From Primorskyibacter flagellatus (GTDB lineage Bacteria; Pseudomonadota; Alphaproteobacteria; Rhodobacterales; Rhodobacteraceae), in assembly GCF_900176485.1 (NCBI RefSeq), contig NZ_FWYD01000005.1:124001-188000 (forward strand): a stretch of DNA of 64,000 nt. Direction: 5' to 3'. The notes below the pieces were generated by a model, which worked only from the letters and a program-made list of their open reading frames with translations, did not search any database and had not been told where the DNA came from. The translations under genes were made by a program, and so were the position numbers. Of this stretch, positions 57,535 through 64,000 are shown piece by piece. Numbering within the stretch: the first letter of the stretch is position 1; the number at the start of each line of letters is the position of its first letter.

Positions 57535-58527
57535 TCACATCCAGTTGCCGCGCGACATGAGGCCCAGTGCCTCCATGTGGCGCCAACTGATGTAGCGGGT
57601 TGAATGCTCGCACCAAAGATCAGGGGCCTGCATCAATGCCTCATAGTAGTCTTCATAGACTGCGCTGTTGTTGAAGTGTTCCTGGCGCGCCTTCTCTTCT
57701 TCGGACTTCTGGACGATCGTATCGAGAAACTTGGTGTGAAGCAGCAGCCCCGACAGGATTTCCGCCTCGCCATAGACCTGGTTCAGACGGCGCGGCAACA
57801 GCGCATGAGTCGAGTTCAGATAGGCATAGCGTCGGTGCCAGCGGACAAGCGGCGTCTTGTTCATTGTAGGCGCGCGTTGCGGTGTGTCGGCGAAGAACTT
57901 TCGCGCGCGGACACCGCCTTGAATCCACAGATTTCTCAAATGCGGCTGCATCTGGATCCGGTAATTGCCGTGGTCGAACCACGGCACAATCTCCAACGGA
58001 TCCTGCCCCGGCGCATAACTGTAGGTATCAACGCGGCCTTTTGGATACATATCCAACATCATCGCAGCAAATGATGGAGTTTGGCATTCGTCCAACCATT
58101 CCGTCAGCGCGGGCAGTGGGCGTGTTTCCCAGTTCGGGTAGATCAGAATTTCGTCAGCATCGACCGTCAGGCACCAATGACCATGACCGTGACACGCCAT
58201 AAGCCATGTCAGCCAGTCGAGACCAAAGCGTGACAGACGATAACTGGCGGTCGTTTGCCAAAGCGACACATCAGATTGATTGGCCAACAGGTCTTGGGTT
58301 TCATCGGTGCTGCCATTGTCGACGATCAGAAAATGCGCGACGCCAAGCTTACGATAATGCTCCAGAAAGAAGGGCAGCCGCAGCGCTTCGTTTCGCACCG
58401 TGGCAAATAGCAGAATGTCGGTGGAGACAATGGTGCCAGTGCGATCAGCAACGCACCGCATTTGACGCCTTTTGCGCAGCGCCCGAAGCAGCAGCCTGCG
58501 GCGTTTCCAGCGCAGCTTGTAGCCCAT
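57535..58527 (-). CDS. Glycosyltransferase family 2 protein (paralogue B)
   Basis: A 330-residue relative of the downstream GT2. TVRNEALRLPFFLEHYRKLGVAHFLIVDNG, the DxD-containing LTVDADEILIYP, and the tail ISWRHMEALGLMSRGNW align with paralogue A position by position. ATG 58527 matches the start region of the paralogue but lacks a good ribosome site; GTG at 58557, six bases after AAGG, would add ten residues. A 181-bp gap with its own palindrome separates it from paralogue A, so it may be a separate transcript. Donor and acceptor are unknown. Confidence 0.86.
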   Translation of the reverse strand: MGYKLRWKRRRLLLRALRKRRQMRCVADRTGTIVSTDILLFATVRNEALRLPFFLEHYRKLGVAHFLIVDNGSTDETQDLLANQSDVSLWQTTASYRLSRFGLDWLTWLMACHGHGHWCLTVDADEILIYPNWETRPLPALTEWLDECQTPSFAAMMLDMYPKGRVDTYSYAPGQDPLEIVPWFDHGNYRIQMQPHLRNLWIQGGVRARKFFADTPQRAPTMNKTPLVRWHRRYAYLNSTHALLPRRLNQVYGEAEILSGLLLHTKFLDTIVQKSEEEKARQEHFNNSAVYEDYYEALMQAPDLWCEHSTRYISWRHMEALGLMSRGNWM

Positions 58528-58926
58528 CCAAAGATCTTGCCACGTCTGTCGGCCCACATTCCACCTTTCCGGATGACCGCTCCGTCCTGTTGTCGACCGC
58601 TTCTGACCACATTGAGCTGTCGCCTGATTTCGTATTAAGGACCAGTTTAGTTCAAACAACTGTCTCGTGAGAGGGTAGTGCGTCTCAGCTTACAAAAAAG
58701 TAAGCGCCCATGATCCCGCCACCCTGCGTTGCAGTGAATGAAAGCCGCTTTCAAAGTTCGGTGCGGACAATCAGGATCGCCCGATTGCCTAAGGTGACTT
58801 GTCCGCAAGCCTCTGGGGGCGCTGCCGTCAAGCCCAACTGTGTCCTGCAACACGAAGCCCAAAGCCATCGCGGGAGAATAATGTCGCGGCCGCCTCATCG
58901 TCTATGCGGGCAGGTGCCAAGACGGG
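58528..58926. other. Intergenic region, 399 bp
   Basis: Between GT2 paralogue B and the end of galU, both on the minus strand. It contains a GCTTAC-N6-GTAAGC palindrome. Frames on either strand look like chance frames, and no gene is seen. Confidence 0.5.
58688..58705. promoter_or_regulatory. Palindrome GCTTAC-AAAAAA-GTAAGC before GT2 paralogue B
   Basis: A perfect 6-bp dyad around six A residues, about 160 bp before the paralogue B start. Its half-site CTTAC resembles CTTAAC before paralogue A. Confidence 0.4.
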
Positions 58927-59820
58927 CTACTCGGCGGCTTTCTCCGTTGCCACAACTTGCGTCAGGAAGCGGCGGAGGTCGTCCTTCAAATCATCACGGG
59001 CAAGGCCGAATGAAACGGTCGCTTGCAGGAAACCAGCCTTGGAGCCGCAATCAAAGCGCTGCCCGCGAAAGCGGAAGCCGTAGACGCCGTCGTCGTTCCC
59101 GATCTCCTGGGCAATGGCGTCGGTAAGCTGAATTTCTCCGCCGGAACCTGCGCGCATTTTATTGAGATTACCTAGTACGTTAGGTGTAAGAATGTAACGA
59201 CCGATAACAGCAAGGTTTGACGGCTCCGTGCCAGGGTCGGGTTTCTCGACCATGCCTTTGACCGATACCATCGCGCCCATGTCTTCCTGAATGTCGAGCA
59301 CACCGTAGGAGCTGGCCTTGTCCCGAGGAACCTCCATCGCCGCGACCATATTCCCGCCAACCTCTTCATAGGCCTCTACCATCTGCTGGAGGCAGGGTTT
59401 TTCAGCAGCGATCACGTCGTCGGGCAGCATCACAGCGAAAGGTTCATTTCCGATCAGGCGGCGGGCGCACCACACAGCATGACCAAGCCCAAGCGCCTTG
59501 TGTTGACGCAGATAGGCGATCGCCCCAGATTCCATATTGGTGCTTTTCAGCACGTCCAACAGCTCTGTCTTGCCCTTCTTGCGAAGCTCGCTTTCCAATT
59601 GCGGTGCCTGATCGAAGTAATCCTCCAGCGCGCCTTTGCCGCGTGAGGTCACGAAGATGAATTCTTTGATCCCGGCGGCGCGCGCTTCGTCAATAGCGTA
59701 TTGGATCAGCGGGCGATCGACCAATGTCATGATCTCTTTCGGTACAGACTTCGTTGCGGGCAGAAATCGTGTGCCAAGTCCAGCAACCGGGAAAATCGCT
59801 TTGGTAACCTTGTTTCGCAT
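58927..59820 (-). CDS. galU: UTP-glucose-1-phosphate uridylyltransferase
   Basis: A 297-residue GalU making UDP-glucose from UTP and glucose 1-phosphate for polysaccharide synthesis. FPVAGLGTRFLPATKSVPKEIMTLVDRPLIQYA is the signature (nucleotide loop and Lys of the active site); VMLPDDVIAAEKP and MVEKPDPGTEPSNLAVIGRYIL follow. ATG 59820 has AGGAG nine bases upstream. Together with Pgm in the glycogen operon it connects glucose phosphates to the glycan genes on both sides. Confidence 0.96.
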   Translation of the reverse strand: MRNKVTKAIFPVAGLGTRFLPATKSVPKEIMTLVDRPLIQYAIDEARAAGIKEFIFVTSRGKGALEDYFDQAPQLESELRKKGKTELLDVLKSTNMESGAIAYLRQHKALGLGHAVWCARRLIGNEPFAVMLPDDVIAAEKPCLQQMVEAYEEVGGNMVAAMEVPRDKASSYGVLDIQEDMGAMVSVKGMVEKPDPGTEPSNLAVIGRYILTPNVLGNLNKMRAGSGGEIQLTDAIAQEIGNDDGVYGFRFRGQRFDCGSKAGFLQATVSFGLARDDLKDDLRRFLTQVVATEKAAE

Positions 59821-59916
59821 ACCGTTTCTCCTGATCTGGGCAACGTCACATAACGTCAAAAATTGTTTCGAACACTTCTTAGACTAGAAATACCTAACAT
59901 TCATACTGAAAAACTA

Positions 59917-59948
59917 CCGCAATTACCTTGGTTTCAGGGGAATTGCGG
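59917..59948. repeat. 8-bp inverted repeat upstream of galU
   Basis: CCGCAATT (59917-59924) and AATTGCGG (59941-59948) are exact complements 16 bases apart, about 100 bp before the galU start on the minus strand. It is a possible operator. Confidence 0.35.
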
Positions 59949-60050
59949 AGCATTTTGCGCGCATTTGACGCAACGGGGATTATTGTTTCGGCGTCACGAC
60001 ACATAGGTGAAGATATGAAATGCGCAGGCATGGCAAGCGCGTGGTGCCCC

Positions 60051-60093
60051 AAAAGAACGTCGGCGGGACATGCATGCGCTCCGCCGACGTTCT
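60051..60093 (-). terminator. Rho-independent terminator of cysQ
   Basis: On the minus strand AGAACGTCGGCGG pairs with CCGCCGACGTTCT (13 bp perfect, 14-base loop) and is followed by TTTTGGGG. It starts 4 bp after the cysQ stop. Confidence 0.88.
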
Positions 60094-60097
60094 GTTT

Positions 60098-60895
60098 TCA
60101 GGCGTCTTGCAGGGTCACGCCGGGGGCGTAGGCAATGAAGAACGGATTGGCAAACCCATCCTTGCCATAAGCCAGCGGGGTGTGGTCATCAAAACGCACG
60201 ACGCGCCCGCCTGCCCCGGCTAAAACGGCGTGCCCGGCAGCCGTGTCCCATTCCATCGTGCGTCCAAGGCGCGGGTAAATGTCAGCCTCGCCAGTTGCGA
60301 CAAGGCAGAATTTCAGAGAGGATCCGGCGCTGGTCATGTCCTTGACGTTGTATTTGCCAATATAGTCATCGGTTGCCTGATCACGATGCGATTTAGACGC
60401 GACGATCATCAATCCGTCATTATCGGGTGTTGTAACGCTCATCTGGGTGGTTTCGCCTGCCTCGTCCTTGTCGAACGCACCGGTCTCTTCAACCGAAACA
60501 CCGGTGGAGGCGGTATAGAACAGGCGCCCCTTTGCCGGCGCATAGACGACGCCGCGCGTGGGCACGCCGTTTTCAACCAGCGCGATGTTCACGGTGAAAT
60601 CCCCCCGGCGGTTGATGAATTCCTTTGTGCCGTCCAGCGGATCGACGATCAGAAAGGTCCGCGCGTCGACAGAATGGCTTGCGGCCTGTTCTTCGGTGAC
60701 CAGCGCGACATCGGGAAACGCTTCTCGCAGGCCCGCAGAGATATGCGCGTCCGCCGCCTCATCTGCCGCTGTGACCGGGCTGTCATCGGATTTGACCTTC
60801 ACGCCGAAATCGTCGGCGTTGTAGATGTCCATAATCAGATCGCCGGCTTCGAGCGACAGTTTGCGCATCACGCGGGTCAGAGTTTCGTAGTTCAA
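60098..60895 (-). CDS. cysQ: 3'(2'),5'-bisphosphate nucleotidase CysQ
   Basis: A 265-residue Li+-sensitive phosphatase of the inositol monophosphatase superfamily that turns PAP into AMP, relieving product inhibition of PAPS-using enzymes. VTEEQAAS (metal Glu), IVDPLDGTKEFINRRGDFTVNIAL and the C-terminal RTMEWDTAAGHAVLAGAGG are the three standard motifs. The likely initiator is TTG at 60895, seven bases after GGAG; no suitable ATG is available there. The terminator follows directly. Its location near a sulfotransferase gene suggests support of glycan sulfation, besides sulfate assimilation. Confidence 0.93.
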   Translation of the reverse strand: MNYETLTRVMRKLSLEAGDLIMDIYNADDFGVKVKSDDSPVTAADEAADAHISAGLREAFPDVALVTEEQAASHSVDARTFLIVDPLDGTKEFINRRGDFTVNIALVENGVPTRGVVYAPAKGRLFYTASTGVSVEETGAFDKDEAGETTQMSVTTPDNDGLMIVASKSHRDQATDDYIGKYNVKDMTSAGSSLKFCLVATGEADIYPRLGRTMEWDTAAGHAVLAGAGGRVVRFDDHTPLAYGKDGFANPFFIAYAPGVTLQDA

Positions 60896-61036
60896 TTCCA
60901 GTCTCCTTCGGCCACCGGCATGCAAATGTTGGGCGGATTAATTGATTAGCAGGGTCTGGCCCTTTATGATAGCGCGCAGGCGGAACGGCAAGAAGTCCAG
61001 ACACCTAGCGTTCCCCCGACCCGGAGCAGTGTGCCG

Positions 61037-61867
61037 ATGTTTCAACAATCCAAGCCGCGGTCCACTTTCGGATCCGCCATCAATATTGCAGAGCTGATTT
61101 ATCACGGCAGCGTCAGATCGGTGCGCAAGACGCACGGCAATGCGTTTATGGCGCTGTTGATCAACATGCTTCAGACGATCATTTTCGTGATGGCGTTCTA
61201 TTTCATGTTCATCATCCTGGGATTGCGCGGTGCCGGTATCTCGGGCGACTTCATGGTCTATATTATGACAGGGGTTTTCCTGTTCATGACCCATGTGAAG
61301 ACACTGGGCGCGGTATCGGGAGCAGAGGGACCGACAAGTCCGATGATGCAGCATGCGCCGATGAACACCGCCATCGTGATCTGTTCAGCGATGGTTTCGG
61401 CGCTGTATATTCAGATTCTGTCATTGTTCGTTATACTGTTTGCCTATGACGTTCTGGTCAATCCGGACTTGCTTGAGGATATTCACGATCCCGTCGGGTG
61501 TATGGCAATGTTGCTGTTGGCCTGGTTTACCGGCGCGGCGATCGGCATGGTGTTTCTGGCGCTGCGACCGTGGTTCCCGACACCTGTCAGCATCATCAGC
61601 ACGATTTACCAACGCGCCAACATGATTGCTTCGGGCAAGATGTTCGTGGCCAACACCCTGCCGCCAGCGATGCTGAAACTTTTCGACTGGAACCCGTTGT
61701 TCCATGCCATCGACCAATCCCGAGGCTATGCTTTCATCAACTACAATCCGCGTAACTCCAACTGGGAATACGCGTTTATCCTTGGGGCTGTGCTGATGGT
61801 GATCGGCCTTATGGGAGAGTTCTATACTCGCAAGAAAGCCTCAGCCTCCTGGGCGGCACGCAGGTAA
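61037..61867 (+). CDS. ABC-2 type transporter permease (polysaccharide export-like)
   Basis: A 276-residue inner-membrane protein with six predicted membrane segments (for example MALLINMLQTIIFVMAFYFMF, IVICSAMVSALYIQILSLFVIL and the last near YAFILGAVLMVIGLMGEFY). It fits the ABC-2 permease family of capsule/O-antigen exporters (KpsM/Wzm-like): NPLFHAIDQSRGYAF near the C-terminus is the usual NPL-H motif. ATG 61037 lies 10 bases after GGAG; GTG two codons earlier is an alternative. No ATPase partner is adjacent. It is divergent from cysQ, and fits the surrounding surface-glycan genes. Confidence 0.82.
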   Translation: MFQQSKPRSTFGSAINIAELIYHGSVRSVRKTHGNAFMALLINMLQTIIFVMAFYFMFIILGLRGAGISGDFMVYIMTGVFLFMTHVKTLGAVSGAEGPTSPMMQHAPMNTAIVICSAMVSALYIQILSLFVILFAYDVLVNPDLLEDIHDPVGCMAMLLLAWFTGAAIGMVFLALRPWFPTPVSIISTIYQRANMIASGKMFVANTLPPAMLKLFDWNPLFHAIDQSRGYAFINYNPRNSNWEYAFILGAVLMVIGLMGEFYTRKKASASWAARR

Positions 61868-61903
61868 CCATATCGGAATTCTTCACGGCTGCGGTCATCT
61901 CGA

Positions 61904-62509
61904 TCACGTCACGACCCGTAGCGTCAGGTTGATCCGTCCGCCCTGCGGAAGAAGTGTCGAAGAACCAAAGCGTATCCGGTCCACGCCGTGATATGTCAGG
62001 CGCGCCGCTCCGCCCATCACCACCACATCACCGGAACGCAGCCAGAAAGATTCTGTCGGGCCTTTGCGTGCATCCGTGCCGACCCGGAACAGGCCTTCAT
62101 CGCCCAGCGATACTGACAGGACGGGAAAGCTGAAGTCGGCTTCGTCACGGTCCTGATGCAATCCCATCCGCGCACCCTCGCCGTACCAGTTGACCAAGCA
62201 GCATTCGGGCAGGCGGTGGTTGTTCGCCAAAGCCTGCCATATGTCCAACACGCGTTCAGGGATCGGTGGCCATGCCTCGCCGTTCGGATGCTTTGCGGCG
62301 TAGCGGTAGCCGCTTCGATCGGAAATCCAGCCGAATCGCCCTGCTGACGTCATGCGCACTGACATTTTCTTGCCCCAGCGGGTTTCCGGTGAAAACAGGG
62401 GCGCTGCTGTGACGATGCCGCGGATGTCGTCGACCAGCGCCGCCTGCTCTGGGCGGTCCAGATAGCTGCGGTAGACGTCAATGCCGCGCAAGGTAAGCGA
62501 GGGTTCCAT
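61904..62509 (-). CDS. alkB: Alpha-ketoglutarate-dependent DNA repair dioxygenase AlkB
   Basis: A 201-residue Fe(II)/2-oxoglutarate dioxygenase repairing 1-methyladenine and 3-methylcytosine by oxidative demethylation. Iron ligands are His118 and Asp120 (GLHQDRDEADFSFPVLSVSLG) and His174 (TYHGVDRIRFG). Arg192 and Arg198 in RINLTLR match the RxNxTxR signature for 2-oxoglutarate and substrate binding. Length is normal. It is divergent from dnaK, and I saw no ada-type box in its upstream region. Confidence 0.93.
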   Translation of the reverse strand: MEPSLTLRGIDVYRSYLDRPEQAALVDDIRGIVTAAPLFSPETRWGKKMSVRMTSAGRFGWISDRSGYRYAAKHPNGEAWPPIPERVLDIWQALANNHRLPECCLVNWYGEGARMGLHQDRDEADFSFPVLSVSLGDEGLFRVGTDARKGPTESFWLRSGDVVVMGGAARLTYHGVDRIRFGSSTLLPQGGRINLTLRVVT

Positions 62510-62585
62510 GCCGGTATTTCGCCCCGTTGGATGCTCTCGCGCAACGGAAATCCGAAAAATTTGCTGGATGACCGGGTTTGCGGCG

Positions 62586-62614
62586 CTTGCAGCGTCAATT
62601 GTGCCTCCTTATAT
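62586..62614 (+). promoter_or_regulatory. RpoH (sigma-32) promoter of dnaK
   Basis: CTTG at 62586-62589, 18 bases, then CTTATAT at 62608-62614. This is an exact match to the alphaproteobacterial heat-shock consensus CTTG-N17/18-CYTATNT. The expected start of transcription is about 105-110 bases before the dnaK ATG. Confidence 0.8.
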
Positions 62615-62732
62615 ACCCTGCGAAGCGCGGGTCAGGGTGGCCAACTCTGGCGCGTTACACACCAACGGGGCAGGGATGCCATAAAGGGTCCTGACCTCGT
62701 GTCATCGCCTTGAATAAGAAAGGGATCGCAAC

Positions 62733-64000
62733 ATGGCCAAAGTTATTGGTATCGACCTTGGAACCACCAACAGCTGCGTCGCCATCATGGATGGATCGCA
62801 GCCACGCGTGATCGAGAATGCGGAAGGTGCGCGCACCACGCCGTCGATCGTCGCGTTTACAGATGACGAGCGCCTCGTGGGTCAGTCCGCGAAACGGCAG
62901 GCCGTCACCAACCCTGAAAACACCGTTTTCGGCGTCAAGCGTCTGGTCGGTCGTCGGAATGACGACGCGGATTTGGCCAAAGACCGCAAGAATATGCCGT
63001 TCGAAGTGATCGATGGCGGTAACGGCGACGCTTGGGTGCGCGCCAAAGGCGAGAAATATTCGCCCAGCCAGCTTTCGGCCTTCATTCTGCAAAAGATGAA
63101 AGAGACCGCCGAATCCTATCTTGGCGAAGACGTCACGCAAGCCGTGATTACCGTGCCTGCCTACTTCAACGACGCCCAGCGTCAGGCCACCAAGGATGCG
63201 GGCAAAATCGCCGGTCTTGAAGTGCTGCGGATCATCAACGAGCCGACAGCCGCTGCGCTGGCATACGGTCTCGACAAGAAAGAAGCGCGCACTATCGCGG
63301 TCTATGACCTTGGCGGCGGTACGTTTGACGTGACCATCCTGGAAATCGACGACGGTCTGTTTGAAGTTAAATCGACCAATGGCGATACGTTCCTTGGTGG
63401 TGAAGACTTTGACATGCGGATCGTCAACTATCTGGCGGATGCGTTCAAGAAAGAGCATCAGGTCGATCTGACCAAAGACAAGATGGCCCTTCAGCGCCTG
63501 AAAGAGGCGGCTGAAAAGGCGAAGATCGAACTGTCCAGCTCCAGCCAGACAGAGATCAACCAGCCGTTCATCTCGATGGGCGCCAACGGTCAGCCGCTTC
63601 ACATGGTGATGAAGATGACCCGCGCGAAGCTGGAAAGCCTTGTGGGTGATCTGATCAAAGCATCGATGAAGCCCTGCGCCGCTGCGTTGAAAGATGCCGG
63701 TATCGCCACGTCCGAGATCGACGAAGTCGTTCTGGTTGGTGGTATGACGCGCATGCCGAAAGTGATCGAGGAAGTCACCAAATTCTTCGGGAAAGAGCCG
63801 CATAAGGGGGTGAACCCGGATGAGGTCGTCGCCATGGGTGCCGCCATTCAGGCCGGTGTTCTTCAGGGAGACGTCAAGGACGTTGTGCTGCTCGACGTGA
63901 CTCCGCTGTCGCTGGGCATCGAAACGCTGGGTGGCGTGTTCACCCGTCTGATCGACCGCAACACCACGATCCCGACGAAGAAAAGCCAGGTCTTCTCGAC
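62733..64000 (+). CDS. dnaK: Chaperone DnaK (Hsp70), 5' part
   Basis: The first 422 codons of DnaK; the gene runs off the window end. The complete ATPase domain is seen: [16 protein letters not shown] (phosphate 1), [52 protein letters not shown] (phosphate 2), [11 protein letters not shown] (adenosine site) and the interdomain linker [18 protein letters not shown], followed by the beginning of the substrate-binding domain. AAGGG stands before the ATG. DnaK works with DnaJ and GrpE in refolding, and with the Hsp20 encoded at 24.4 kb. A heat-shock promoter lies upstream. dnaJ is expected next, outside the window. Confidence 0.98.
   Translation, partial: MAKVIGIDLGTTNSCVAIMDGSQPRVIENAEGARTTPSIVAFTDDERLVGQSAKRQAVTNPENTVFGVKRLVGRRNDDADLAKDRKNMPFEVIDGGNGDAWVRAKGEKYSPSQLSAFILQKMKETAESYLGEDVTQAVITVPAYFNDAQRQATKDAGKIAGLEVLRIINEPTAAALAYGLDKKEARTIAVYDLGGGTFDVTILEIDDGLFEVKSTNGDTFLGGEDFDMRIVNYLADAFKKEHQVDLTKDKMALQRLKEAAEKAKIELSSSSQTEINQPFISMGANGQPLHMVMKMTRAKLESLVGDLIKASMKPCAAALKDAGIATSEIDEVVLVGGMTRMPKVIEEVTKFFGKEPHKGVNPDEVVAMGAAIQAGVLQGDVKDVVLLDVTPLSLGIETLGGVFTRLIDRNTTIPTKKSQVFS

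Noticed and set aside
58710-59126. A plus-strand frame with GGGAG before an ATG, overlapping the end of galU
   Set aside because: It is Arg/Ser-rich and antisense to the conserved galU C-terminus.

Overview
The window is about 64 kb of chromosome from an alphaproteobacterium, most likely the Rhodobacterales/Roseobacter group. The evidence is the G+C-rich dense coding, the order rnd-lptC-lptA-lptB-hpf-ptsN with no rpoN, a GT14 glycosyltransferase of the DUF5927 type, an ExoY-like sugar transferase, TAXI-TRAP transport and an RpoH promoter of the alphaproteobacterial form before dnaK. The species cannot be named from sequence alone. I saw no insertion sequence, prophage, CRISPR array or rRNA; there is one tRNA.

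Layout. 1-4.8 kb: end of a peptide/opine-type ABC importer ATPase, a 2-hydroxyacid dehydrogenase, a DUF475 membrane protein and two DapA-superfamily lyases (one is kdgD), which together look like sugar-acid catabolism. 4.9-16.3 kb: a complete glycogen operon glgP-glgB-glgC-glgA-glgX-pgm, preceded by two dyad elements and closed by a terminator. In it glgX and pgm form one uninterrupted reading frame. 16.3-18.1 kb: three minus-strand genes of unknown role (one DUF1523). 18.4-31.9 kb: a metabolic stretch: creatinase, alpha/beta hydrolase, succinate-semialdehyde dehydrogenase, a LysR regulator divergent from a zinc-type oxidoreductase, hsp20 with a probable ROSE RNA thermometer, a CbiX-like chelatase, dgoK-dgoA, M29 aminopeptidase, LLM oxidoreductase, crotonase and FAH-family protein.

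32.2-47.7 kb: tRNA-Lys, serB, an R. etli-type asparaginase, an IalB-family protein, rlmN, an RTX protein, adenine deaminase, a TAXI-TRAP transporter with its Usp partner behind a 0.7 kb leader of uncertain coding status, a ThDP enzyme and a divergent FMN reductase. 47.7-62 kb is the envelope and surface-glycan part: ExoY-like sugar transferase, the Lpt lipopolysaccharide export genes, hpf and ptsN, then a minus-strand glycan cluster (two paralogous GT2 enzymes, a GT14 enzyme and a double-domain sulfotransferase), galU, cysQ and an ABC-2 permease. Sulfotransferase plus CysQ (which removes the PAP by-product) plus GalU suggests a sulfated or otherwise decorated surface polysaccharide. The window ends with alkB and the first two thirds of dnaK.

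Most noteworthy: the glgX-pgm fusion, the glycan/sulfotransferase cluster with similar palindromes before its two GT2 paralogues, the ROSE-like thermometer of hsp20, overlapping leader ORFs before hpf, and the two long gene-poor regions at 40.1-41.2 and 48.4-49.3 kb.
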